A DNA stretch of 64,000 nt. Source: Gordonia phthalatica (GTDB taxonomy: Bacteria; Actinomycetota; Actinomycetes; Mycobacteriales; Mycobacteriaceae). A model generated the notes under the pieces. The model saw only the letters and a program-made list of their open reading frames with translations. It was not told where the DNA came from and ran no database searches. Made by a program: the position numbers and the translations under genes. This document shows, in pieces, positions 35,301-45,500 of this stretch. The stretch spans positions 2,852,001 through 2,916,000 of the forward strand of contig NZ_CP011853.1 in assembly GCF_001305675.1 (NCBI RefSeq), read 5' to 3'. How positions within the stretch are numbered: the stretch's first letter is position 1; every line of letters starts with the position of its first letter.

Positions 35301-37010
35301 GTTTTGGACTCCATCACCGAGACTTTGGCTGTGCGCGCCGCGTTGTCGTCTGCTCAGCTGTATCCGCTACAGGCGGGCCTGCGAGCGGACCTCTATCGCT
35401 GCTTCATGGAATTGACGTGGCGAAATGCCAAATCGACAGGTTCGGTCGGCCTCATCCACCTCGAATCCCACTTCACCGACGAGAAGGCCGGCAGCCTCCG
35501 CGCCGAGACCTACCGACGACTGCGGAGACACTGGCAGTTCATCAACGAACTTCAATTGTTCGAGATTCAGCACCAGAAGAGGTTCGGTGTGAACGTCTAT
35601 GGTCCGACGCGTGAACCCAACTTCGTCCAGGCAGCGTCGTTGTACCATCCGGACACCGTCACCCGGTCACTCGAACATGACGGTTCAGGAACCGAACCGG
35701 GGATCAAGGATCCTGATGGAAACTGGGATCTTCGTCCCCACGCCGCTCGCATCGTTCAAGTTGATGTGGGGACTCTCCGGTCGTGGCACGCTGTCCTTGA
35801 GACTGACGATGTCCCGATCAACCAGACCCGCATGGTCTACGCCGTCAACCGATCCTCGGACGCGGTTCTCAACAAGATGTCGTCGGCACCGCGGTTGGCT
35901 GCACTCGATCTCCGCTTCTCCGCAGGCTGGAACGAAACAACCGATCGCGCAAAAAAGAGGTTCAAACCTGCTTGGGGCCGCGCGGAGTCATGGGGTGAGG
36001 TGATTCTCCAAGGACCTCACCTCTACGTCGGAAACCCATTCTACAAGAGCCCCAACGAGACGATGCGGAATCACCTCGACTGGACCGCGGTCGATCTGGA
36101 AAGCCTCCCCGCTGACGCCGTCCCGATCACATCCTACAAACCCATGGGCGACCGCGACCGCTATGACGCGGCTTACACGCACTGGCAAACCGAACCAGAG
36201 GATTCCGTATCGGCCCGTCAGTTCTATAGGGTTGCCTGGCGCAATCAGGCCGCGAACACCGGTGAGCGCACCCTAATCCCCGCCATCATTCCACCCGGCG
36301 CTGCCCACGTCGACGGCATCTATTCCGCGGGCGCACCCGATTCAAACATGACGATCATCCCGTTGCTGAACGCCTTCCTCTCCAGCCTCCTGGCCGATTT
36401 CAGCGTCAGATCTGCACCAAAGTCCAACATTCGGGCGAACGTCGCCGAGCGTATGCCGTTCGTAGACGACGCAGCCGGACGGAATGCTCTCATTCTACGG
36501 GCTCTTCGTCTGAACTGTCTGACGGACGCATATGCAGAATTATTTTCCGCCACTTGGCATAGTAACTTTCTTGAAGATTCATGGACGGACAGTCATCCCG
36601 TATTGATGGAGCGGCCTCTCGCCGTACCCGAGTCGGCCTGGTCGCCAGCCGTACCGCTCCGACGGGCCATCCTGCGTAGGCAAGCATTGCTGGAGATCGA
36701 TGTCCTCGTCGCGATCTCGCTCGGGATCACCGTCGAGGAACTCTGCACAATCTATCGCACACAGTTCCCGGTGCTGGCAGGGTACGACCGCAAACAGGTG
36801 GCTTTCGACGCGAATGGGCGCACTGTGCCTACGCGGGTACTACAGGCGTGGAGAAGGTCGGGTGAGCCGTCCCAAGGGTTCCAGCAGGCTGAGATGCACC
36901 CGGGGAGCAAGATCTGGTATACATACCGGACGCCATTCATATTCTTGGATCGTGAGCAGGATATGCGGACTTCCTACGCGGAGTTCGTTATACGGCTCAA
37001 GAAAACTTGA
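32346..37010 (+). CDS. PglX/DrmMI-like adenine methyltransferase with switchable C-terminus
   Basis: A protein of 1554 residues from a GTG with GGAGAGG just upstream, 2 nt after the DrmD-like gene. Eco57I/PglX-type layout: unknown N-terminal 400 residues; RQQSASYYTPEVLTKFV near 515; AdoMet motif I CEPALGSGAFAIEA near 560; YGVDLNATAVELAEISLW; catalytic NPPW in VGNPPWVRPDV near 936. From residue 1029 on (position 35434) the sequence is the target-recognition/C-terminal part, and this part exists a second time in inverted orientation at 36974-38520. A 45-bp dispersed repeat is embedded in frame at 34401-34445. It probably marks self DNA for the helicase and nuclease genes around it. Confidence 0.9.
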   Translation: MASFDSIVIGEAWISEHYFTTDSAKESFHGKVLELRKLWDAEKKADRATVRDSLLASAGALQTALAGLAENPDTAPQAHTLIRTAFGYPSTLGTFTAERAGSELEIPNATLGDATSVLFLQAVPVTAIEDLLDPATGLLISPAVEDGKPIESASKAVSAAFRSDAPPAFVVVQAGQWLLLAEAERWAEGRYLAVDLLVVAERRHEARGGEIDRVAAMFGRQALLPDADGNIWWSGVLADSVKHTVGVSKDLREGIRLSIEIIANEVVRRRTKKSLSLDGIDGQDLAKHSLRFLYRILFLLYAEASPEMRVLPTGAAEYEEGYGLDRLRELTLTELTSARARTGTHLYESLATLFRLVDEGHTPAVRADDADDPAPGLEFQPLRADLFAPASTALIDEVGLGNEAMQQVLEHLLLSKESKGRRGGDRGFISYAELGINQLGAVYEGLMSYTGFFAEEDLYEVAKNGDPEKGSWVVPVDRSDHLDEKDFVRAVDEATGEAKPVLHRKGTFVFRLAGRERQQSASYYTPEVLTKFVVSQALEELLDQNDERTTPEQILELSICEPALGSGAFAIEAVRQLAAEYLKRKQEDLGELIDADQYPIELQKVKAHIALHQVYGVDLNATAVELAEISLWLDTMVAGLQAPWFGLHLRRGNSLIGARRAVYAPNLLTKKQWLKAVPRDVPLTSRWLSHDERSEECVETIGTGIHHFLLPSEGWGAVIDTTEAKKYAPDKREELRLWRNEIRKSPNKAIVKRLTALAQRVETLWDFTLRRLMIAESEIRRDIHLWGSDPVDHTPAVTREDIETVLRDPNGAYLRLRRAMDAWCAIWSWPLTTDIEPPDWDHWVGGLEAILGVSPKAGKFEKYGQTSLAGDMNWQELDVAEDTDRTFAQAQPIEKALNAFPWMTVAAEVADKQGYFHWELDFAPVFTRGGFDLQVGNPPWVRPDVNIDELLAEGDPWWQLKTKSTQIEDAEHVEIALNLPGMRGFVLDSITETLAVRAALSSAQLYPLQAGLRADLYRCFMELTWRNAKSTGSVGLIHLESHFTDEKAGSLRAETYRRLRRHWQFINELQLFEIQHQKRFGVNVYGPTREPNFVQAASLYHPDTVTRSLEHDGSGTEPGIKDPDGNWDLRPHAARIVQVDVGTLRSWHAVLETDDVPINQTRMVYAVNRSSDAVLNKMSSAPRLAALDLRFSAGWNETTDRAKKRFKPAWGRAESWGEVILQGPHLYVGNPFYKSPNETMRNHLDWTAVDLESLPADAVPITSYKPMGDRDRYDAAYTHWQTEPEDSVSARQFYRVAWRNQAANTGERTLIPAIIPPGAAHVDGIYSAGAPDSNMTIIPLLNAFLSSLLADFSVRSAPKSNIRANVAERMPFVDDAAGRNALILRALRLNCLTDAYAELFSATWHSNFLEDSWTDSHPVLMERPLAVPESAWSPAVPLRRAILRRQALLEIDVLVAISLGITVEELCTIYRTQFPVLAGYDRKQVAFDANGRTVPTRVLQAWRRSGEPSQGFQQAEMHPGSKIWYTYRTPFIFLDREQDMRTSYAEFVIRLKKT
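34401..34445 (+). repeat. Dispersed repeat embedded in frame in methyltransferase gene, copy 3
   Basis: CGCTGGTTGAGCCACGACGA, then ACGAAGTGAGGAGTGTGTCGAAACC. Same termini as the intergenic copies at 10195 and 10455. It is read as RWLSHDERSEECVET without breaking the frame, because here TTGAGC is read one base off the stop. Confidence 0.75.
35434..35514 (+). repeat. Inverted repeat A, left copy (putative inversion site)
   Basis: The first 43 bp (35434-35476) are identical to the reverse complement of 38478-38520. The remaining 38 bp match with two substitutions. It begins CGACAGGTTCGGTCGGCCTC. It lies in the methyltransferase gene at codon 1029-1030, and both copies are in the same codon phase. 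Confidence 0.9.
35628..35857 (+). repeat. Inverted repeat B, left copy
   Basis: 230 bp identical, by reading base against base, to the reverse complement of 38097-38326. It codes for the segment from RQAASLYHPDT-like sequence to YAVNRSS in both copies. Confidence 0.9.
35982..36299 (+). repeat. Inverted repeat C, left copy
   Basis: 318 bp, about 97-98 % identical to the reverse complement of 37652-37969, with a handful of substitutions and no gap. It codes for the segment around ESWGEVILQGPHLYVGNP. Confidence 0.88.
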
Positions 37011-37651
37011 TGGGCGCGCCTTAGGTCATATTCGCGGTCGTAATTAACTGGCGAGGGCAACTTCAAGGATTTGCCGATGCTTTCTTGATGACCCGACTGG
37101 ACTGTTACGCCCTGCAGCAGCCGACCGCGCGCGTCATACCAGTCACGCTTTCGATCGTATCCAAAAAGCACCGGGAACTGCGTACGGTACACGGATGCGA
37201 GCTCATCAGCAGTAATGCCGAGTGCAATTGCAACAAGCGCGTCTATTTCAAGAAGGGCCTGCCGTCGGTCTGACGCACGGCGGAGTGGAGTGGATGTGTT
37301 CCACCGATCTTCAGCGACACCGAGCGAGCCACCTACTACCCGCCTCTCATCGCAGGTCCAGGCGTCGTCAGCGAACTCGCTTGAGAAGCAGGCGGCCCAT
37401 AGCGGTGCATACTTCTCTGTGAGGCAGTTCAGCCGCAATGAACGAAGCATGATCGATTTTGCAAGAGGGCTGCCGCGATCGCCTCCATCAGCTAGCGGAA
37501 GTCGACCTACTGTGGCAGCAGGAATTGTCGACTTCGGCGCGACCCGGATCGCAAAGTCTAATAGTAGCGAGGACATGCAGCCAGCAACCAGTGCGACATC
37601 TGTGGGTTCCCAATTGTAGCCGATCGAGAAGAGCCCGTGAACGTGGGCAGT

Positions 37652-37969
37652 GCCGGGTGGAATGATGGCGGGGATTAGGGTGCGCTCACCGGTGTTCGCA
37701 GCCATGTTTCGCCAGGCAACCCTATAGAACTGACGAGCCGATACGGAATCCTCTGGTTCGGTTTGCCAGTGCGTGTAAGCCGCGTCATAGCGGTCGCGGT
37801 CGCCCATGGGTTTGTAGGATGTGATCGGGACGGCGTCAGCGGGGAGGCTTTCCAGATCGACCGCGGTCCAGTCGAGGTGATTCCGCATCGTCTCGTTGGG
37901 GCTCTTGTAGAATGGGTTTCCGACGTAGATGTGAGGCCCTTGGAGAATCACCTCACCCCATGACTCCGC
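37652..37969 (-). repeat. Inverted repeat C, right copy
   Basis: Partner of 35982-36299 inside the silent cassette. Confidence 0.88.
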
Positions 37970-38096
37970 ACGCCCCCACCTGGCGCTATAATATCCCTTT
38001 GCCTTTGTCGCATTGTTCTCCATCCAACCCAGCGAGAACTGGAGACCCAATGTCTCAATGCGCGAGGCCGCAGCGAGCTTGGCAAGCACTTCGGCA

Positions 38097-38326
38097 GAGG
38101 ATCGGTTGACGGCGTAGACCATGCGGGTCTGGTTGATCGGGACATCGTCAGTCTCAAGGACAGCGTGCCACGACCGGAGAGTCCCCACATCAACTTGAAC
38201 GATGCGAGCGGCGTGGGGACGAAGATCCCAGTTTCCATCAGGATCCTTGATCCCCGGTTCGGTTCCTGAACCGTCATGTTCGAGTGACCGGGTGACGGTG
38301 TCCGGATGGTACAACGACGCTGCCTG
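38097..38326 (-). repeat. Inverted repeat B, right copy
   Basis: Partner of 35628-35857; identical over 230 bp. Confidence 0.9.
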
Positions 38327-38439
38327 TCGAAAGGCCGGCTTCCTGCGTGAGGCATAGACGTTCACCCCGTATCGACGTTGGTTCTGGATCTCAAAGAGCT
38401 TGAGTTCGTTAATGAACTGCCAGTGTCGTCGCAGCCTCT

Positions 38440-38520
38440 GGTAGGTCTCGGCGCGGAGTCTGCCGGCCTTCTCGTCAGTGAAGTGGGATTCGAGGTGGAT
38501 GAGGCCGACCGAACCTGTCG
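38440..38520 (-). repeat. Inverted repeat A, right copy (putative inversion site)
   Basis: Partner of 35434-35514. Its outer edge (38520) is 40 bp from the start of the recombinase gene. Confidence 0.9.
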
Positions 38521-38559
38521 GTCTAGCGCCGGATACGCCTGCAGGTTCACAGTCGTCCC

Positions 38560-39405
38560 ATGGCAAAGAGATTAGATATTCCCCCTCGATGGGCAGCTGA
38601 GGTGGTGGCTTGGCAGCCAGCGATGCACGCAATGCGACTGTCACCGCAGACCATCGAACTGCGGTGCTACCACGTGCGCCGACTAGCTCGTGCCGACCTT
38701 GCGCCAGATCCATGGAGTCTGGAACGCTCCGCACTCCTAGATTGGGCGGGCGGCCACGAATGGAGTCGCGAAACCGCACGTGCCATCCGATCCTCGTTCC
38801 GCAAGTTCTGGGCCTGGGGCGTTACCACGGGGCGTACAGACGACAACATCGCGGAAGTCCTACCACTTGTCAGACCTGAGCAACCTCGACCCCGGCCGGC
38901 GGGGAAGGCCACTGTATCGACCGCGATCAACACCTCGGACCACAGAGTGGTACTCATGCTCCGCCTCGCAAATGAGCTTGGCATGCGCCGCGGCGAGGTT
39001 GCTCAAGTGCACCCCGGAAACGATCTCGTTTGGGACGCCAACGGCTGGTCGCTAGTTGTACATGGCAAGGGAATGAAGCAGCGCATCTTGCCTGTTCCCG
39101 ATGATCTGGCGTCAGCATTGCAGAGCGTCGACGACGGATTCCTGTTTCCCAGCCCCACAGGCGGTCACCTGTCAGCGCACTGGGTTGGGACTCTGGTATC
39201 GCGCGCGCTCGCTGACGGAACCACAATGCATCAACTCCGTCACCTGTGCGCGACTGAAATCCACAACGAGACCCATGATGTGCGGCTTGTCCAGACGCTC
39301 CTTGGACACGCCTCACTGGCGACGACCCAGCGCTATCTGGCGGTCGACGAGTCCCGCATGCGTGACGCACTTGTCCGCAGAGCGAAGGAGTGGTACGCAG
39401 ATTGA
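38560..39405 (+). CDS. Tyrosine recombinase, candidate invertase of the methyltransferase cassette
   Basis: A protein of 281 residues with N-terminal SAM-like core-binding domain (LSPQTIELRCYHVRRLARAD) and complete catalytic set: Arg in GMRRGEVAQV near 144, Lys in VHGKGMKQRILPVP, HxLRH in MHQLRHLCAT near 226, His in LLGHAS and Tyr in TTQRYLAVD near 265. The ATG at 38560 lacks a clear SD; starts at 38623 or 38632 are possible. Its 5' end is antisense to the open frame running out of the silent cassette. Its position immediately outside inverted repeat A makes it the likely enzyme for inversion of 35434-38520. A role as a generic phage-type integrase is less likely because no att site or phage gene is near. 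Confidence 0.88.
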   Translation: MAKRLDIPPRWAAEVVAWQPAMHAMRLSPQTIELRCYHVRRLARADLAPDPWSLERSALLDWAGGHEWSRETARAIRSSFRKFWAWGVTTGRTDDNIAEVLPLVRPEQPRPRPAGKATVSTAINTSDHRVVLMLRLANELGMRRGEVAQVHPGNDLVWDANGWSLVVHGKGMKQRILPVPDDLASALQSVDDGFLFPSPTGGHLSAHWVGTLVSRALADGTTMHQLRHLCATEIHNETHDVRLVQTLLGHASLATTQRYLAVDESRMRDALVRRAKEWYAD

Positions 39406-39440
39406 GCGCCTGTAGGTTGCGCAGCGTCGCCCCTTCAACC

Positions 39441-39472
39441 GGGCACCGCAGCCCTGCAAAGGTGCGGCGCCC
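39441..39472 (+). terminator. GC-rich hairpin after recombinase gene
   Basis: GGGCACCGCA (39441-39450) pairs with TGCGGCGCCC (39463-39472), with one G-T type mismatch and a 12-nt loop. There is no T tract. It separates the recombinase from the next operon. Confidence 0.4.
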
Positions 39473-39526
39473 TCCATGAGGCATGATCCAGATAGCACTC
39501 ATCTAGCAGGAAGGGCGGCAACATCC

Positions 39527-42500
39527 GTGGGGGTCCTACTGCCGACGATTCAAGCCAACCACTTGCGCGAAGGCCTCACCGACTACCTCGCGACCACCTT
39601 CGCCCTCACCGACCCGGATGCGCAGGGCGCGCTGTCGGACTTCGTCGGCCACCCTGACACCGGCATGTTCAAAGGCCCCTACGTGCGTCTGCGTCTGCCG
39701 TATGCGCCCGCCGGCGGCAACTGGAGGATGCACCTGGACTGGTGGCCGACGGGGTTCACCCCCTACGGCCACCAGGCCGCCGCCTTCGAGCGGTTGTCAT
39801 CGAAGTTTCACGCGCGTCCGCAGCCCACCCTCGTCACCACCGGCACCGGCTCCGGTAAAACAGAGGCGTTCCTGTATCCGATCCTCGATCACGTCCTACG
39901 CGCCAAGGCTGCCGGCGTCACCGGGATGAAGGCGCTCATCCTCTACCCGATGAACGCCCTGGCCAACGACCAAGCCGAACGCCTCGCCCGGCTCATCACC
40001 GAGCATTCAGAGCTGTCCGGTGTCACCGCGGGCCTCTACACCGGTGAGCAGTCCACCGGTGGGCGCACCAAGGTCACCGATGAGGGTCTGATCACCGATC
40101 GCTCCCTGATGCATTCGGCACCGCCAGACATCCTGCTCACCAACTACAAGATGCTCGACCACCTGCTGCTGCACCCCGACCGCGCCGACATCTGGCGCCT
40201 GTCCGCCGACTCGCTGCAGTACGTGGTCCTCGACGAGTTCCACACCTACGACGGCGCCCAAGGCACCGACGTTGCCATGCTGCTGCGCCGCCTCGGCCTC
40301 ACCCTCAAGGCCCACTGGACCGACGCCTCGCCCGTCACTGACGCCGACCGCACCCGCCCCCTCGGCCGCATCACCCCCGTCGCCACCTCTGCCACCCTCG
40401 GCTCCAAAGCCGAACCCACAGCGATGCTGGGCTTCGCCCACACCGTCTTCGGCGAAGCCTTCGACGCCGACGCGGTGATCGGCGAAACCCGGGTGACCGC
40501 CGACGCCTGGCTCGCCGACCGCGACCCCGCCCTCGGCCGGGATTACCAGCCCGCACCTCTGATCGTCACCGAGTCCGTCGACCGCCTCGACGCCGTTGCC
40601 GCCGCCTCCCCCACCAACAGTGCGCTCGCCGCTGCGGTGCTCGCCGAATTGTTCGAGCGGGCCGGGGTTTTCGAGCGCACCGAACTGTTCGAGACCACCG
40701 ACCACCTCGACGCCGACCGGCGCCTGACCCCCGCCGACCTGCGTCGCCTCGACGCCGCCGAACAACTGCACCTGCTCAAAACTCATTCGCTGCTGGCAAA
40801 GGTCCTCGCCCACGCCGTCGACGCGATCTCGCTGGCCGACCTCGCCGACGCCGTCTTCGACACCCCGACATCCCCGCGCGAGCGGCCCCGCATCCACCAC
40901 GCTCAGCAGCGTTTCCTCGACTATCTGTTCGCCGCGCTCTCACACCTGCGTGCCGAGGTCGGGCGCGCCGCACTGAATGTCGATGTGCACCTGTGGATCC
41001 GAGAACTGTCCCGGATCGACAGGGCCGTCACCGCCGTCACCGCCTACCGGTGGTCCGACGACGGCATCCACGACGACGCCGACGTGATGCACCTGCCCGC
41101 ACTGTACTGCCGGCACTGCGGGCGCTCCGGATGGGGTGCCCGCCTGGCGCCCACCGGCCACACCCTGGATGTGACCGACGAATCCATCCGCGCCGACCAC
41201 GCCGCCGGCACCTCCCGCTTCCGCGCCCTCATCTCAGCACCCGCCGAAGCCCTGCTCACCGCCACCCGCGCCGAACAGGTGGAGGGCCTGCGATGGTTCC
41301 GCATCGACGACCGCGAAATCGTCGACACCCCACCCGATCCCGACAGCGCAGAACAACTCGAAGGCAAAGTGCTGCCGGTCCTCGTCCTGACCGGCGATGC
41401 CGTGGAGGAAGCCTCCCAGAACGACATGTGCCCGGCGTGCGGTGCCGCCGACGGCATCCGCTTCCTCGGCAGCGCAGTCGCCACCCAACTCTCGGTGACC
41501 CTCTCGAACCTGTTCGGCGACGCCCGCCTCGACGCCGACGAGAAGAAGACGCTGATGTTCACCGACAGCGTGCAGGACGCCGCGCACCGCGCCGGCTTCG
41601 TCCAGGCCCGCTCCCACACCCTGAGCCTGCGCTCCACTCTCCGCAGCGCCATCGGCGACCAGGCGCTCACCCTGCCGGAACTGTGCGAGAGAGTCATCGC
41701 CCGCGCCGGCGACGACCCGGCCCGCCGCTACCATCTGCTGGCCCCCGACATCGTCGACCACGATGGATTCACCCCGTTCTGGAAACCGGATACCTCCACC
41801 GCGGCCCGGAAGAAGGCCGCGGGCAAGGTGCTGCGTCGCCTGCAGTTCGACATCGACATGGAGTTCGGGCTGCAATCACGGCTCGGCCGCACCCTCGAAC
41901 TCACCGGCAGCGCCGTCGCCGAAGTCGACCTCGGCGGCGCCGAACGTCCCGCCCGCCTCGGTCGCGCCGCCCTCAACGCCGCCGAACACCAGCTCGCCCT
42001 CACCGCACCCGACTCCGCGGCCATCACCCGCTGGGTGCGCGGCACCGTCGAACGCGTCCGCACCCGCGGCGCCATCCACCATCCGTGGCTGCGCACCTAC
42101 GTCGAACGTGACGCCAACCGCCGCTGGGTGTGGGGTGCTCGCCCCAAAGGCGAAGGCATGCCCGCCTTCCCGAAGGGCCGCCCCGCCGCCGCCTTCCCCG
42201 CCGTCGGATCCCGCTCGGTCCCCGAAGGATTCGACGCCATCACCGCCGTCTCGTCCTGGTATGCGCGGTGGGCCTCCCAATGTCTGGACGTCTCGCCCTA
42301 CGACGGCAGTTTCCTGGCCCGCTCCCTGTTCTCGGTCCTGGCCGAACAACGCGTCCTGTCCGCAGTGCTCACCGAGAGCGGACTGACCGCCTACGGGCTG
42401 CCCGCGGCCGCCATCACCGTCACCGCCCCCACCGACGACGATCTCGCCGCCGGTCGGCACCTGCTGGTGTGCGCGGTGTGCCAGACGCCCACCCCCGGCA

Positions 42501-45500
42501 GCGTCACCGCCGTCGACCAACTCGACGGCGCCCCCTGCCTACTGGTCCGCTGCCCCGGCACCCTCGTCCGCGCCGCCAAGGGGCAGAACTTCTACCGTCG
42601 GCTCTACGACGGTTCGGAGATGAAACGCGTCGTCGCCCGAGAGCACACCTCGCTGCTCCCGACGCAGACCCGCCTCGGCTATGAGACCGCATTCAAACGC
42701 GGCGGCGCCGACCCGCAGGCCCCCAACGTCCTGGTCGCCACACCGACCCTGGAGATGGGCATCGACATCGGCGATCTGTCGACGGTGATGCTCGGCTCGC
42801 TGCCCCGCACCGTCTCCTCGTATCTGCAGCGCGTCGGCCGCGCCGGGCGCCTGACCGGCAACTCGCTGGCTCTGGCGTTCGTCCGCGGCCGCGGCGAGCA
42901 CCTGCCCAAACTGTACGATCCCACCTCGGTGATCCAGGGCGAGGTCCGCCCGCCCGCCACCTTCCTCACCGCCGAGGAGATCCTGCAACGCCAGTACATC
43001 GCGCACATCATCGACCGCCTGGCCCGCGACCCGGGCACCGTCGCCCCCCGCGGTGCCCGCGCCGTCCTCGGCAGCTTCGACCCCGGCAGTTGGATGGCAG
43101 CCCTGCTGACCGCCGTCAGCACCGACGCCGACGCCCTGGTCGACGGATTCCTCGCCCAGTTCGACGATGTCCTCGACGCGCACACCCGAGACTCCCTGCG
43201 CGCCTGGGCCACTCCCGGCGACGACGGTGCCCCCAGCCCCCTCGCCTCGGATCTGCAGGAGGCGGTGCACCGCTGGAACCGGGACCTCACCGAGCTCACC
43301 GCGCGACGTGACACCGTCCAAGCCGAGATGCCCGAATTCGAACGACGGGCGGCATCGCCGGCGGCTACCGACGACGACCTGCGCGATCTACGGACCGCGA
43401 AGGGTTCGCTGCGGCTGCTCGGCGGCCAGATCCACGACCTCACCGACGACTACTGGATCTCCGTCCTCGAACGCTACGGTGTGCTGCCCAACTACACGCT
43501 GCTCGACGATTCGGTGACCCTCGACGTCGGCGTCACCTGGATCGACCCGGACACCAGCCAGTACATGGGTGAGGCCACCAGCTATCAGCGCGGCTCGCGC
43601 GTCGCACTCACCGAACTGGCGCCCGGTGCCACCTTCTACGCGCAGGGGCTGGCCGCCCGGATCGACGCCGTCGACCTCGGGGCCGGCGAGTCGAACATCC
43701 AGACCTGGCGGCTGTGCCCGCAATGCGGGTGGGCGGGCATCACCCTGGCGGGGGAACAGCCACCGACCATCACCACGTGCCCGCGCTGCGGGACCGGCGC
43801 CATCGCCGACGTCAGCCAGCAGTTGCCGGTGGTGGAGATGGCGCGGGTGTCCGCGGAGGTGCGTCGCGACGAGGCGTCCATTACCGATTCTCGCGACGAG
43901 CGGCACAAGGAGTCGTTCACCGTCATCACCGCCGCCGACATCGACCCGGTCAACGTCGGCCGGTCCTGGCATGTCGGCGACCTCGAATTCGGTGCCGAGT
44001 ATCTGCGCCGCCTGGATGTGCGCTGGCTCAATATGGGGCGGCGCACCTCCCAGGGTGCCACCCGCACCGTCGCCGGGCAGGAGACCGCCACCGGACTGTT
44101 CCGGGTGTGCTCGGCGTGCGGGCAGCTCGACAAGTCCGCCGGCCGCAACTCGCGCTATGAGCATCGCAGTTGGTGTCGGCACCGCAATGCCGCCACCGAG
44201 CACGTTCGGGAGATCGCGCTGGCCCGCACCCTCCGCACTCAGGGGGTGCTGCTGCATCTGCCGAAGGCGTTGGAGTACGACCAGTTCGCCCATCCCAGCC
44301 TGTCCGCGGCGATCCTGCTGGGATTGCGGCAGGTGATCGGCGGTTCCCCCGAACACCTCGACGTCGCGACCATCACCGATGCTCTGCGGTCCCCCGACCA
44401 GCGGGCACTGCTGATCCACGACACTGTGCCCGGCGGCACCGGGTATCTCGCCGAGTTCGCCGACCCCGCGAAGGTGTGGGCGGTCCTGGCCGCGGCACGC
44501 ACCGTGGTCCGCGACTGTGACTGCGCCGACTACGACCGGCTGGCCTGCCACAAGTGCCTGCTGCCGTTCGCGCCGCCGCACGAGCTCGACAAGGTGTCGC
44601 GCCAGACGGCGCTGCGGGTACTCGACCAGTTGCTCGGCGTCGACGACGGCGCCGAACCCGATGCCGCCCGGTGGCTCGACGCCGTCACCGCCGAGGCCCC
44701 CGCCGCTCGGGTCGGCAGTGAGGAGTCGCCGCTGGAGAAGGAGTTCTACGTCGCCTTCGTCGACCGGCTGCGCACCATGGGCGCCACCGTGAAGGAGTCT
44801 CCGGGCACCTACGGGCCGTCGGCGACGATCGTGCTGCCGGGCAAGAAGATTCGCACTTGGAAGCTCACTCCGCAGGTGCATGTGGCCAACTCGAAACCCG
44901 ACTTCGAACTCGCGACCAACGATCCCGACGTGCCGCGGATCGCGATCTTCGCCGACGGCCGCAGGTATCACGCCGTCCCCGGCTGCAATCGTGTCGCCGA
45001 CGACGCCGCCAAACGCGCGATTCTCCGCGGCAGCGGGCATCTGGTGTGGTCGTTCGGGCATGAGGATCTGCAACGGTTCATCACCGGTGAGTCGGTGGTG
45101 CCGTCGTGGTTCACCGAGAAGGGGGCGGCGAATGCGATGAAGGTCGGCGGTCTGCGGCCGGCGATCGTCCGACAGCTCACCGCCGACCCGATCACCGTGC
45201 TGCTGGCGTTCATCACCGATCCCGACCATTCGGCGTGGCAGGCGGTGGGCCGATCGTTGCCGATGATGTTCGTGCGACCCGACAACCGCGGCCCCGGTGA
45301 TGCCGACGCCCTGGCGACCTCCGCACTCGGCCTCCTCGACGGCGAGGCAGCAGAGTTCGGTGTAGGCACCGACATGTGCTGGTGGTCCACCGACGGTCCC
45401 CTCGCCGTCACCGCCGCCATGCGCCCCGGAACCCGGACGCTCACCGCGGTTCTCGCCGTCGACGATCGCGACGAGAACCTCGAGATTCTCGACGGCCACG

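Larger units (their letters stand above)
36974..38520 (-). pseudogene. Silent inverted cassette: alternative methyltransferase C-terminus
   Basis: A 515-codon open frame on the minus strand that starts exactly at inverted repeat A (PTGSVGLIHLESHF) and ends at its own stop. It is homologous to residues 1029-1554 of the methyltransferase and lacks the catalytic NPPW, AdoMet motif, start codon and promoter. Conserved blocks A, B and C alternate with divergent ones. The first variable block (LKLFEIQNQRRYGVNVYASR) and second (IETLGLQFSLGWMENNATK) differ strongly from the expressed copy, and the C-terminal part is only moderately similar (RRQALLEIDALVAIALGIT). The frame continues to 38779 only as antisense of the recombinase. 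The two tails overlap by 37 bp at 36974-37010. It is a stored allele rather than a decayed gene. Confidence 0.88.

Noticed and set aside
38521..38779. N-terminal extension of the silent cassette on the minus strand as a real coding start
   Set aside because: Homology to the methyltransferase stops exactly at inverted repeat A (38520). Beyond it the frame is antisense to the recombinase gene.
38560..39405. Integrase as sign of an integrated prophage or plasmid
   Set aside because: No phage structural, replication or conjugation genes nearby and no tRNA-type att site. The position beside the inverted repeat fits an invertase better.
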